Below the pieces are notes generated by a model. The model did not search any database. It was not told the origin of the DNA and was given only the letters and a program-made list of their open reading frames with translations. Source: Tomitella biformata AHU 1821 (GTDB lineage Bacteria > Actinomycetota > Actinomycetes > Mycobacteriales > Mycobacteriaceae). Taken from it: a stretch of 64,000 bases of DNA. The translations under genes and the position numbers were made by a program. The DNA lies in the NCBI RefSeq assembly GCF_000524475.1, contig NZ_BAVQ01000070.1:124001-188000 (forward strand), given 5' to 3'. How positions within the stretch are numbered: the stretch's first letter is position 1; every line of letters starts with the position of its first letter. Positions 19,301-27,323 of this stretch are shown piece by piece.

Positions 19301-19662
19301 CGGGGGTCGGCGGGATCCACGGGGCCGGCGGCTGGGTAGTCGACCCACTGGGTGGCGGGCGTCTGCTCCGGGGTGCGGCTGGTCGAGAGCGCGACCCAGA
19401 ACACGCCGGCCAGCAGGCCGAGGCTGATGCCCAACAGGCTGAAGGACCACATCTGGCGCTCGGAGGTCAGCGCGGCGCAGCTCGCCTGGCCGGTCTCGGT
19501 GGCGCCGCTGATATCGCCGGTGCCGAAGGCGGACGCGCAGACGACGGCGCCGTTGGCCGTCTCCACCAGCGTCGGCTGGGACAGGCCGATGGTGATCGCG
19601 ACGACGAACAGCGCCATGGCGAGCGGCGCGAGCAGGCGGACGATCAATCGGTTGATGCTCAC
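19297..19662 (-). CDS. Hypothetical membrane protein, two transmembrane helices
   Basis: A 121-residue protein with TM1 LLAPLAMALFVVAITIGL near the N-terminus, an extracytoplasmic loop with two cysteines (VVCASAF and ASCAAL, possibly a disulphide), TM2 SLLGISLGLLAGVFWVAL, and a Pro-rich C-terminal tail. GTG 19662 is the chosen start because GGAG lies 6 bases upstream; the longer reading to 19794 is not protein-like. No function recognised. It is convergent with the SDR (stop codons overlap) and divergent from the TrmH gene. Confidence 0.65.
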   Translation of the reverse strand: MSINRLIVRLLAPLAMALFVVAITIGLSQPTLVETANGAVVCASAFGTGDISGATETGQASCAALTSERQMWSFSLLGISLGLLAGVFWVALSTSRTPEQTPATQWVDYPAAGPVDPADPR

Positions 19663-19732
19663 AAAATCTCCTGTATCGAACGGCAGAGGACGGCCAGCGT
19701 GGTCGCGGCCCGCTCCAGAGTACGGTCGGACC

Positions 19733-20431
19733 GTGCCCCAGCCCATTTCCGAGAATCCCCCGCCCGTGCCCGCTGACCCCGCGGCCGGCCCCACCGAGTG
19801 GAACTCGCACCCCGTGGGAGTCGGACCGTGGGGCGAGGAGCGGACCGACCCGCTCCCGACCGACCCCCGCTACGACCCCGAGCTGCTGGCCGACGGGGAC
19901 CGTCGCAACGTGGTCGACGCGTACCGCTATTGGACCCGCGGCGCCATTGTCGAGGACATCGACTCGCGGCGCCATCCGCTGCACATCGGCATCGAGAACT
20001 TCGGGCACGACGCGAACATCGGCACCGTGGTGCGCACCGCCAACGCCTTCGCCGCCGCGGCCGTGCACATCGTGGGTCGGCGGCGCTGGAACCGGCGCGG
20101 GGCGATGGTCACCGACCGCTACCAGCACCTCGAGCACCACGAGGATGTGGAGCAGCTGATGGAGTACGCGTCGGCGCACGGCCTCGAGGTGGTGGCGGTG
20201 GACAACGTGCCGGGTTCGGAGCCGATCGAGCGCGTCGAACTGCCGCGCAACTGCCTGCTGCTCTTCGGCCAGGAGGGCCCGGGGGTCAGCGCCGAGGCGC
20301 AGCGTCAGGCGGCGTTGACCGTCTCGATCGCGCAGTTCGGGTCGACCCGCAGCATCAACGCCGGGGTCGCGGCCGGCATCGTCATGCACACCTGGGTGCG
20401 CCAGCATGCGGACCTGGCCGCCGCTTGGTAG
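19733..20431 (+). CDS. TrmH family RNA 2'-O-methyltransferase (SpoU class)
   Basis: A 232-residue SPOUT methyltransferase that uses SAM to methylate a ribose in tRNA or rRNA. The three SpoU motifs are present: FGHDANIGTVVRTANAF, LLLFGQEGPGVS and STRSINAGVAAGIVMHTW. The N-terminal 60 residues are Pro-rich and poorly conserved. GTG 19733 was chosen as the start, since coding sequence before it is absent; the call is uncertain by several codons. M. tuberculosis has a similar gene (Rv0380c) close to pyrE, so it belongs to the conserved backbone. The exact RNA target is unknown. Confidence 0.9.
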   Translation: MPQPISENPPPVPADPAAGPTEWNSHPVGVGPWGEERTDPLPTDPRYDPELLADGDRRNVVDAYRYWTRGAIVEDIDSRRHPLHIGIENFGHDANIGTVVRTANAFAAAAVHIVGRRRWNRRGAMVTDRYQHLEHHEDVEQLMEYASAHGLEVVAVDNVPGSEPIERVELPRNCLLLFGQEGPGVSAEAQRQAALTVSIAQFGSTRSINAGVAAGIVMHTWVRQHADLAAAW

Positions 20432-20444
20432 ACCTGCCCGGTGA

Positions 20445-21149
20445 TTAGCGGCTGAGCAGCAGTGCGGCGAAGTCGCTCACGTTGGAGACGATGTGGGTGG
20501 CGCCGGCGGCGGTCAGCTCGTCGGCGGAGTGCGCCCCGGTCAACGTGCCGGCCACGATCTGCGCGCCGGCGCTCAAGCCCGTGGCGATATCGCTGGCCGT
20601 GTCGCCGAGGACCGCGATCTGCTTCACGTCGTCGATCTCGAGGCGCAGCGCGGCGGTGAGCACCAGGTCGGGGTAGGGGCGGCCGCGGCCGGCGTCCGAC
20701 GGGGCGAGCGTGAGGTCGGCGATCTCGTGCCACTCGAGGGCGTCGAGCAGGCGGTCCTTCGTCACGCGGCTGAAACCGGTGGTCAGGGCCACCTTGATGC
20801 CGGCGCCGCGCAGCGCCCTGATGGACTCCTCCGCGCCGGGGATCGGCTCCGCTTGGCCCTCCTGGATCAGGCGGTCGTAGGAGTCCTCGAATACGCGGTT
20901 GGCCAGCTGGGCGCGGTCCTCGTCGCCGAAAATCTCGCGGAACACGACGATCTTGGGCTGGCCCATCGTGTCGAGAGCGAACTGGCGGGCCACCTCGGGG
21001 GCGGGTGTGCCGTTATCCGAGAGCACGATCTCGTCATGCCCGACGATGGACGCGGCCTCCTCGAAGGCCTGGATGACGAGTCCGCCGTCGGCGATCGTGG
21101 TGCCGGCCATGTCGAGGACGGCGAGACGGATGGGGTGGTGCGGTTTCAT
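20445..21149 (-). CDS. Phosphonatase-like HAD hydrolase (TIGR03351 type)
   Basis: A 234-residue HAD hydrolase. Motif I LDMAGTT has the DMAGT form of phosphonoacetaldehyde hydrolase relatives, motif II lies in VALTTGFSR and motif IV in VLGDTASD. The cap domain lies between residues 20 and 100. TIGR03351 members occur next to TIGR03364 FAD oxidases and are proposed to cleave the carbon-phosphorus bond of a phosphonate related to 2-aminoethylphosphonate. That exact pair is present here (32 bp apart, same strand, oxidase upstream). The substrate is inferred. Confidence 0.88.
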   Translation of the reverse strand: MKPHHPIRLAVLDMAGTTIADGGLVIQAFEEAASIVGHDEIVLSDNGTPAPEVARQFALDTMGQPKIVVFREIFGDEDRAQLANRVFEDSYDRLIQEGQAEPIPGAEESIRALRGAGIKVALTTGFSRVTKDRLLDALEWHEIADLTLAPSDAGRGRPYPDLVLTAALRLEIDDVKQIAVLGDTASDIATGLSAGAQIVAGTLTGAHSADELTAAGATHIVSNVSDFAALLLSR

Positions 21150-21180
21150 GGTGGTCCTTACTGTTCGGTGGGAAGAGATG

Positions 21181-22308
21181 TCAGAGGCCGAGGAGGTCGG
21201 CCGTCTGCTCGCCGAGAACGGGCCCGAGTGTCATGCCGCGCCCGCCCGGGCCCGCGATGACCCAGACGCCGGGGGCGACCTCGCTGCGGTGCACCAGCTC
21301 GTCCGGATCCAGGCACTGGCTGTAGACGCCGGCCCAGCGGCGGGTGATGGGCGGCAGGACGCGCCCGAGCAGCTCCTCCATGGTCCCGGCGAGGTGCTGG
21401 TAGGGGGCCTCGTCGACGTCGAAGTTGAATGGCTCGTCGTATTCATGGGTATCGCCGATGGTCAGACCGCCGTGCAGGCGCTGCACACACAACAGCTGCA
21501 TCTTGTGCTCGGCCGCCACCGGCGATTGGGGCTGGGCGGCGCGCAGCTCGTCGAGGGCTGGGCCGGCGAAGCCGGGGTAGTAGCGCAGGCTGTCGCCGTC
21601 GGCGATCGCGGTGGTCAGCTGCTCGCCGAGCGGCGCGGTCTGCATCATCTGCAGCCGGACGCGGCGCAGGGGGAGGTCTCCGGCGACTTCGCGGGCCAGG
21701 CCGCCGAGCGCGGCGCCGGGGCAGAAGATGACGAGGTCGCCGTCGTGGCGACCGCCGTGCTCGTCGCGGATGGACACCCCGCCGCTGTGCGAGTGGATGG
21801 CCCGGGCCTCGGCGCCCCCGAGGAAGGTGTAGCGGCCGCTGGCGTGGAGGTGCTTGCGGATGGCGGGCAGGGCGATGCGGGACTCGACGGCGGCGTCGTT
21901 GGCGCAGTGCAGGCCGCCGAGGAACTCTCCGCGCAGGGCGGGGTTCAGGGCCCGGGCCTGCTCGGGGTCCACGAGGGTGAAGCCGCGTTCGGCGGCGTCG
22001 GGGCGCTGCGCGGCCTCACGGGCGACGGCCAACTCGGCCTCGGTGCGCAGCAGGGTGATCGAGCCGGCGGCGCGGAAGCCGATCCCGGGCACGTCCTTCG
22101 CGAGGTCTGCCCACAGCTGTCGGGAGCGCAGGGCCGGGGCGAGCTCGCCGCCGGTGCTCCCGCTGACCCAGACCAGGCCGAAGTTGCGGACGGTCGCGCC
22201 GCGCGACTCGGGCTCGCGCTCGAGCTGGGTCACGCTGTGCCCGCGCCGGATTGCCTCGAGAGCGTGGGCCGTGCCCAGAACTCCGCCGCCAATCACCACT
22301 ATGTGCAT
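21181..22308 (-). CDS. FAD-dependent oxidoreductase, TIGR03364 family (aminophosphonate-oxidase-like)
   Basis: A 375-residue DAO-fold flavoenzyme starting with the Rossmann motif VIGGGVLGTAHALEAIRRGH. EREPESRGATVRNFGLVW matches the substrate domain of the group, and GPGGRGMTLGP closes the FAD site. The family is proposed to deaminate an aminophosphonate oxidatively, giving a phosphono-aldehyde for the adjacent HAD hydrolase. The two genes are co-oriented with a 32-bp gap. No phosphonate transporter is adjacent, so uptake must be encoded elsewhere. Confidence 0.87.
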   Translation of the reverse strand: MHIVVIGGGVLGTAHALEAIRRGHSVTQLEREPESRGATVRNFGLVWVSGSTGGELAPALRSRQLWADLAKDVPGIGFRAAGSITLLRTEAELAVAREAAQRPDAAERGFTLVDPEQARALNPALRGEFLGGLHCANDAAVESRIALPAIRKHLHASGRYTFLGGAEARAIHSHSGGVSIRDEHGGRHDGDLVIFCPGAALGGLAREVAGDLPLRRVRLQMMQTAPLGEQLTTAIADGDSLRYYPGFAGPALDELRAAQPQSPVAAEHKMQLLCVQRLHGGLTIGDTHEYDEPFNFDVDEAPYQHLAGTMEELLGRVLPPITRRWAGVYSQCLDPDELVHRSEVAPGVWVIAGPGGRGMTLGPVLGEQTADLLGL

Positions 22309-22418
22309 GAGGTGACTATCTAGGACGTCTCTGGCCTAGCGGTGGAAAGCTGGCGAACGAAAAGTGAACAGTGCGAGTAGTTCACGGAGGACCCCCGAAC
22401 GGGGCAGGCCCATGCTAT

Positions 22419-23066
22419 TTAACTGGTGGCGGGCTCGAGCGCGGCCGGTTCGGCTTTGTCGCAGCGCAGCTTGTAGTAGCCGAGGGCGGTCGAGGCGACG
22501 AGGAAGGCCAGCATCCCCAGCAGCACGGCCGGCATCAGCCAGCTCACCTTCTCGATCTGCGCGCCGCCGAAGTAGCCGACGAGCAGGACCGCGGGCGCCC
22601 ACAGCAGGGCCCCGACCGCGGTGGCGGAGGCGAAGGTGCGCTGATTCATCGACGCGGCGCCAGCCACCTGCGGGCAGAGGGTGCGGACGAACGGGACCAG
22701 GCGGGCGAGGACGACGCCCCAGAATCCGTACTTGTCCAGCAGTTGGGTCGCCTTGGCCAGGTTCTTCGGGGTGATCAGCTTGGCGTTCTCGCGTGCGGAG
22801 AGCTTATGGGCGCAGCGATTGCCCATGCGGTAGCCGAGGTGGTTGCCGGCGATCGCGGCCACGAACACTCCGATGGCCAGCGCGGTGACCCGCCCGGGAG
22901 CGTGGGCGGACGCGAACAGGATGCCGGCGGCGAGCAGCATGGAATCGCCGGGCAGGACGATACCCACCAGGAAGGCGCACTCGACGAACACCACCGCGAC
23001 GATCACCAGCCACATCATGCTGGGTCCGGCGGACTGGAGATGCTCGAGTATCGCGCCCACGTTCAT
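22419..23066 (-). CDS. DedA/SNARE-associated family membrane protein (paralogue 2)
   Basis: A 215-residue integral membrane protein of the DedA family. VVFVECAFLVGIVLPGDSML carries the E...PGD pair, VAAIAGNHLGYRMGNR the GNxxGY motif, and FGVVLARLVPFVRTLCPQVAG-like sequence the F-x-R-xx-P-xxR motif. DedA proteins act as lipid scramblases or in undecaprenyl-phosphate recycling and need a proton motive force. The gene overlaps the next DedA gene by 4 bases and follows it in the same transcript. It is a diverged paralogue of it. Confidence 0.88.
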   Translation of the reverse strand: MNVGAILEHLQSAGPSMMWLVIVAVVFVECAFLVGIVLPGDSMLLAAGILFASAHAPGRVTALAIGVFVAAIAGNHLGYRMGNRCAHKLSARENAKLITPKNLAKATQLLDKYGFWGVVLARLVPFVRTLCPQVAGAASMNQRTFASATAVGALLWAPAVLLVGYFGGAQIEKVSWLMPAVLLGMLAFLVASTALGYYKLRCDKAEPAALEPATS

Positions 23067-23824
23067 TCGCCGTCGAGCACGGCGGTGGCGGGAGCGGTGG
23101 CGGCAGCGGGAGCGGCCTTGCGGGAGGCCAGGAAGCGCTTGCCGACCTCGATGATGATCGGGATCACGGAGACGAAGACGATGCCGATGAAGATGATGTC
23201 AATGTTCTTCTGGATGAACGTGATCTGGCCCAGCCAGTAGCCCAGCAAGGTCACGCCCGCGCCCCAGACGATGCCGCCGATGATGTTGTACGTGATGAAC
23301 GTGCGGTAGCGCATGTTCGAGGCGCCAGCGACCAGCGGCGCGTAGGTCCGCACGATCGGCACGAAGCGGGCCAGGAAGATCGTGATGGGGCCGTGCTTCT
23401 CGAAGAAGGCGTGGGCCTCGTCGATGTAGGACTTCTTGAAGATTTTGGCGTCGTTCGACTTGAACAGGGCGGCGCCGCCCTTCTTGCCGATGATGTATCC
23501 CACCTGATCGCCGAGGATCGCGGCGATGGGGATGGCGATCAGCAGCAGCCACAGCGGAGCGAACGCACCCTGCGCGTCGGGATTGATCCCCACCTCGCTG
23601 ACGGCGGCTCCGCCGGCGACCAGTAGGCCCGCGGTGAACAGCAGAGAGTCGCCGGGCAGCAGCGGGAACAACAGGCCTGACTCGATGAAGACGATCAGGA
23701 GCAGCCCGAGCAGGAACCACGTGCCGAAGGAGTTCAGCAGGTTGACCGGGTCCAGGAAACTAGGCAGGAGAGCCAGGTTGGTTGTCACGGACTCAGAGGC
23801 CGCCAGCGTAATCACTCGGCCCAC
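23063..23824 (-). CDS. DedA/SNARE-associated family membrane protein (paralogue 1)
   Basis: A 253-residue membrane protein with the full DedA signature: IVFIESGLLFPLLPGDSLLF (E...PGD), ILGDQVGYIIGKKGG and ITIFLARFVPIVRTYAPLVA (FxRxxPxxRT). About 5-6 hydrophobic segments. The start region contains residues of uncertain start choice; the ATG at 23824 was kept. M. tuberculosis carries a DedA gene (Rv0364) divergently next to fba, exactly as here, so this is the conserved copy and the shorter one is the lineage addition. Confidence 0.9.
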   Translation of the reverse strand: MGRVITLAASESVTTNLALLPSFLDPVNLLNSFGTWFLLGLLLIVFIESGLLFPLLPGDSLLFTAGLLVAGGAAVSEVGINPDAQGAFAPLWLLLIAIPIAAILGDQVGYIIGKKGGAALFKSNDAKIFKKSYIDEAHAFFEKHGPITIFLARFVPIVRTYAPLVAGASNMRYRTFITYNIIGGIVWGAGVTLLGYWLGQITFIQKNIDIIFIGIVFVSVIPIIIEVGKRFLASRKAAPAAATAPATAVLDGE

Positions 23825-23979
23825 AGTACCCGTTGGCGGCGGCGAGACGGGGACGCTGTGACGGGTTCAATGGACGCAGGGGAGACTATTCGCCCCGGCC
23901 TTGCCATACTGCAGGTACCAGACGGCGGCTTCGCCTTGCCCGGCGCCGCCTCAGCAAACTCTTCATGGAGGTCCGTTTC

Positions 23980-25014
23980 GTGGCTATCGCAACTCCCGAG
24001 GTCTACGCCGAGATGTTGGAGCGTGCCAAGAAGAACACGTTCGCCTTCCCGGCTATCAACTGCACCTCATCCGAGACCATCAACGCCGCGATCCGCGGCT
24101 TCGCCGAGGCCGGCAGCGACGGCATCATCCAGTTCTCGACCGGTGGCGCGGAGTTCGGCTCCGGCCTGGGTGTCAAGGATATGGTCACCGGCTCCGTCGC
24201 GCTCGCCGAGTTCGCGCACGTCATCGCCGCGAAGTACGACATCACCGTCGCACTGCACACCGACCACTGCCCCGAGGACAAGCTGGACAACTTCGTGCGC
24301 CCGCTGATCGCCATCTCGCAGGAGCGGGTGAACAAGGGCCAGAATCCGCTGTTCCAGTCGCACATGTGGGACGGCTCCGCAGTCCCGATCGAGCGCAACC
24401 TCGTGATCGCCAAGGAGCTGCTCGACCTCTCGCGCGCCGCGAAGATCGTCCTCGAGGTCGAGATCGGCGTCGTCGGCGGCGAGGAGGACGGCGTCGAGAA
24501 CGCCATCAACGAGAAGCTCTACACCAGCGCCGAGGACTTCGAGAAGACCGTCGACGCGCTGGGCGCCGGCAACGAGCACGCCTACCTGCTCGCCGCCACT
24601 TTCGGCAACGTGCACGGCGTGTACAAGCCGGGCAACGTCAAGCTCACGCCCGGAATCCTGGCCATGGGCCAGCGCATCGCCGAGAAGAAGCTGGGCCTGG
24701 CCGAGGGCTCGAACCCGTTCGACTTCGTCTTCCACGGCGGCTCCGGCTCGTCGGTGGAGGACATCGAGGAGGCGCTGGGCTACGGCGTCATCAAGATGAA
24801 CGTCGACACGGACACACAGTACGAGTTCACGCGTCCGATCGCCGCCCACATGTTCAGCAACTACGACGGCGTCCTGAAGGTCGACGGCGAGGTCGGCTCG
24901 AAGAAGTTCTACGACCCGCGCAGCTACCTGAAGAAGGCCGAGCAGTCGATGACCGACCGCGTCGTCGAGGCTTGCCAGGACCTCAACTCCGCCGGCAAGT
25001 CCGTCAGCGCCTGA
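23980..25014 (+). CDS. fbaA: Fructose-bisphosphate aldolase, class II
   Basis: A 344-residue zinc enzyme that reversibly splits fructose-1,6-bisphosphate into DHAP and glyceraldehyde-3-phosphate in glycolysis and gluconeogenesis. Zinc ligands are visible in ALHTDHC, and the phosphate-binding loop in FHGGSGSS. The chain closely resembles mycobacterial Fba (Rv0363c, 344 residues). GTG 23980 was chosen because GGAGG at 23967-23971 is 8 bases upstream and the resulting length matches the homologue. It is monocistronic with a large hairpin following. Confidence 0.97.
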   Translation: MAIATPEVYAEMLERAKKNTFAFPAINCTSSETINAAIRGFAEAGSDGIIQFSTGGAEFGSGLGVKDMVTGSVALAEFAHVIAAKYDITVALHTDHCPEDKLDNFVRPLIAISQERVNKGQNPLFQSHMWDGSAVPIERNLVIAKELLDLSRAAKIVLEVEIGVVGGEEDGVENAINEKLYTSAEDFEKTVDALGAGNEHAYLLAATFGNVHGVYKPGNVKLTPGILAMGQRIAEKKLGLAEGSNPFDFVFHGGSGSSVEDIEEALGYGVIKMNVDTDTQYEFTRPIAAHMFSNYDGVLKVDGEVGSKKFYDPRSYLKKAEQSMTDRVVEACQDLNSAGKSVSA

Positions 25015-25031
25015 TTTTTTCCAGCTCTCCC

Positions 25032-25101
25032 CACTTCGCGGGCGAAACGTGAGTTTGCGGTCGTTACAGCGGCCGCCACGCTCAGTTTCGTCCGCGAAGT
25101 G
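25032..25101 (+). terminator. Large inverted repeat/hairpin downstream of fbaA
   Basis: CACTTCGCGGGCGAAAC (25032-25048) and GTTTCGTCCGCGAAGTG (25085-25101) pair over 17 bases with one G-T wobble. Inside, TGAG/CTCA and GCGG/CCGC extend the stem. It starts 17 bp after the fbaA stop, so termination is likely, although no U-tract follows. The size also fits a palindromic repeat element. Confidence 0.55.
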
Positions 25102-25171
25102 CGTTGGATTGGCCTGTGGAGTGGTCACCGCGGGTTGGCCAGAGCGTCGCCTGGTCGCGCACAATGGACCC

Positions 25172-25588
25172 ATGACCTCATTTGGTGACCTCCTGGGCCC
25201 CGCGCCCACCCTTTTGCCCGGCGACGACGACGCCGAGTCCGCGCTGCTCAACCACGCCGACCCCAAGTCCGTCGCGGCCGAGCACCCCTCTGCCTCCATC
25301 GCCTGGGCCGCCCTGGCCGAGCCCGCACTCGAGGCCGGCGAGCCCGTTATGGCCTACGCCTACGCCCGCACCGGCTACCACCGGGGCCTCGACCAGCTGC
25401 GCCGCAACGGCTGGAAGGGCTTCGGCGCAGTGCCCTACAGCCACGAGCCCAACCGCGGCTTCCTGCGCGCGGTGGCGGCGCTGGCCCGCGCGGCCCGCGA
25501 GATCGGCGAGACCGAGGAGTTCGAGCGCTGCCTCGCACTGCTCGAGGACTGCGATCCCAAGGCCGCCGGCGAGCTGGGCCTGGGCTAG
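25172..25588 (+). CDS. DUF3151 domain protein
   Basis: A 138-residue protein of the DUF3151 family, found next to fba in mycolate actinobacteria (Rv0360c in M. tuberculosis). Features seen: TLLPGDDDAES, PSASIAWAALAE and GWKGFGAVPYSHEPNRGFLRAV, the family's most conserved block. It is soluble and mostly helical, with no catalytic motif. Function is unknown. ATG 25172 is the only plausible start; a shorter hairpin-rich gap separates it from fbaA. A hairpin terminator follows. Confidence 0.85.
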   Translation: MTSFGDLLGPAPTLLPGDDDAESALLNHADPKSVAAEHPSASIAWAALAEPALEAGEPVMAYAYARTGYHRGLDQLRRNGWKGFGAVPYSHEPNRGFLRAVAALARAAREIGETEEFERCLALLEDCDPKAAGELGLG

Positions 25589-25610
25589 AGCTTCGCTGAC
25601 CGCGACTGAT

Positions 25611-25641
25611 CTGCCCCGTCTGGCGATGCCAGGCGGGGCAG
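25611..25641 (+). terminator. Hairpin terminator after DUF3151 gene
   Basis: CTGCCCCGTCTGGC, loop GAT, GCCAGGCGGGGCAG: a 14-bp stem with one wobble pair, 22 bases after the stop codon. No U-tract. Confidence 0.7.
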
Positions 25642-25681
25642 CCGTGTCTCAGAAGTCGACGCGGTGGCTAGTGTGCAGGGC

Positions 25682-26272
25682 ATGACCTCTACCCCGCGCT
25701 GGTTCTCCGAGAACGACGAAAATCACTCCCAGTGGTACATCGACCGCTTCCGCGAGATGGCCGCCCAGGGCGCGGACCTCGCGGGGGAGGCGCGGCTGAT
25801 CGACGCGATGGCGCCCCGCGGCGCCCACGTGCTCGACGCGGGCTGCGGGCCCGGCCGGCTCGGCGGCGAGCTGCACCAGCGGGGGCACCGTGTGGTCGGT
25901 GTCGACGTGGACCCGGCGCTGATCGCGGCCGCCGGGGAGGACCACCCCGGGCCCGAGTGGCTGGTGCAGAACCTGGCGGAGCTGGACCTGGCGCCGCGCG
26001 AGCCCTTCGACCTGGCCGTGATGGCCGGCAACGTCATCTGCTTCGTCGCGCCTGGCACCGAGCCCGAGGTGTTGGCGGCCGTCGCGCGGCACCTCACCCC
26101 GGACGGCGTGCTGGTGGTGGGCTTCGGGATGGGCCGCACGCTGACCGTCGACGAGTTCGACGCGCATGTCGCGGCGGCCGGGCTGCGCGTGGAGCAGCGG
26201 TTCGCGACGTGGGATCTGAAGCCGTGGACCGCGGACGCCGACTTCGCGGTCAGCGTCCTGCGCCGGGCCTGA
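25682..26272 (+). CDS. Class I SAM-dependent methyltransferase
   Basis: A 196-residue Rossmann methyltransferase. Motif I VLDAGCGPGRLGGEL binds SAM, motif II is VVGVDVDPALI, and post-motifs LAVMAGNVICFVAPG and HLTPDGVLVVGFGMGR follow. The start at ATG 25682 follows a short noncoding stretch; the upstream GTG 25664 would add only six residues. The substrate (small molecule) is not determinable. It lies alone between the DUF3151 gene and a metal efflux gene, all in the same direction. Confidence 0.87.
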   Translation: MTSTPRWFSENDENHSQWYIDRFREMAAQGADLAGEARLIDAMAPRGAHVLDAGCGPGRLGGELHQRGHRVVGVDVDPALIAAAGEDHPGPEWLVQNLAELDLAPREPFDLAVMAGNVICFVAPGTEPEVLAAVARHLTPDGVLVVGFGMGRTLTVDEFDAHVAAAGLRVEQRFATWDLKPWTADADFAVSVLRRA

Positions 26273-26344
26273 CTCGAGGCGCGGGCGCACCGCGCGCAGG
26301 ACTACCCCTGGCATTCATGCGCATGTCTGCATATGATGCGAGGT

Positions 26345-27310
26345 ATGTCGTCGACCCACAATCACGCTGCCGTCCAGGACAGCCACGCGCACAGCCACAC
26401 GATCAGTGCCGACGCGGACCGGCGCTATCTATGGATCGCCCTGGCGCTGCTGCTGGCGCTGATGGCGGGCGAGATCGTCGTCGGCATCATGGCCGGTTCC
26501 CTCGCCCTGCTCGCGGATGCCGCGCACATGGTCTCGGACGCGGGCGCGATCGCGCTGTCGCTATTTGCGATGGCAATGGCCGCGCGCCCGGCCACGGGCT
26601 CATACACCTTCGGCTTCAAACGCGCCGAGATCCTGTCTGCCCTGCTCAACGGTGCGACGCTGCTGGTGCTGGCCGTGTACTTCACCTTCGAGTCGATCCG
26701 CCGACTGCTCAATCCCGGCGAGGTGGACGGCGCGCTGGTGTTCATCGTGGCGATGGTCGGGGTGGCCGTGAACCTCCTCGCGACGTGGGTGCTCAGCAAG
26801 GCCAATCGGCAGTCGCTGAATGTTGAGGGCAGCTACCAGCACATCCTCACGGATCTGTACGCGTTCATCGGCACGGCGGTCGCGGGCGCGGTGATCTACC
26901 TGACCGGCTTCGTGCGGGCAGACGCCATCGCGTCGCTGCTGGTGGCGGCCCTGATGTTCAAGGCCGGTTACTCGCTGGTGCGCGAGGGCGGCCGGGTGGT
27001 GCTGGAGGCGGCGCCGCGGGGGATCGACCCCCTCGTGGTCTCCGCGGAGATCGCTGCGACCGCGACGGTGGTGGAGGTCCATGATCTGCACATCTGGGAG
27101 GTGACCTCCGGGTTCCCGTCCCTGTCGGCCCATGTGATCGTCGAGGACGACGCGCCCTGCCATGCGGTGCGCGGCCAGCTCGAGGAGATGCTGCATGAGC
27201 GCTTCGAGATCACCCACACGACGCTGCAGGTGGATCACGCGGCCATGAGCGGCGAGCACGACGCGAGGTCGCGGGACGACTGCCCGGAGCGGGTGCTGGG
27301 GGATCGCTAA
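26345..27310 (+). CDS. Cation diffusion facilitator family transporter (zinc/cobalt efflux)
   Basis: A 321-residue CDF antiporter (CzcD/ZitB type) exporting divalent metals in exchange for protons. Six membrane helices occupy about residues 25-215. The metal-site motif HxxxD appears in AAHMVSD and again as HILTD, and the N-terminus is His-rich (THNHAAVQDSHAHSH). A cytoplasmic C-terminal domain of about 80 residues includes HDLHIWEVTSG. ATG 26345 was chosen, preceded by GCGAGG. A CATGCGCATG dyad upstream may be a metal-sensor site. Confidence 0.92.
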   Translation: MSSTHNHAAVQDSHAHSHTISADADRRYLWIALALLLALMAGEIVVGIMAGSLALLADAAHMVSDAGAIALSLFAMAMAARPATGSYTFGFKRAEILSALLNGATLLVLAVYFTFESIRRLLNPGEVDGALVFIVAMVGVAVNLLATWVLSKANRQSLNVEGSYQHILTDLYAFIGTAVAGAVIYLTGFVRADAIASLLVAALMFKAGYSLVREGGRVVLEAAPRGIDPLVVSAEIAATATVVEVHDLHIWEVTSGFPSLSAHVIVEDDAPCHAVRGQLEEMLHERFEITHTTLQVDHAAMSGEHDARSRDDCPERVLGDR

Positions 27311-27323
27311 ACCCTCAGAACCC

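Noticed and set aside
18293-20407. 704-residue minus-strand ORF across the SDR, TrmH and membrane genes
   Set aside because: Composition is Arg/Gly/Asp/His-rich shadow; it overlaps three genes with clear families.
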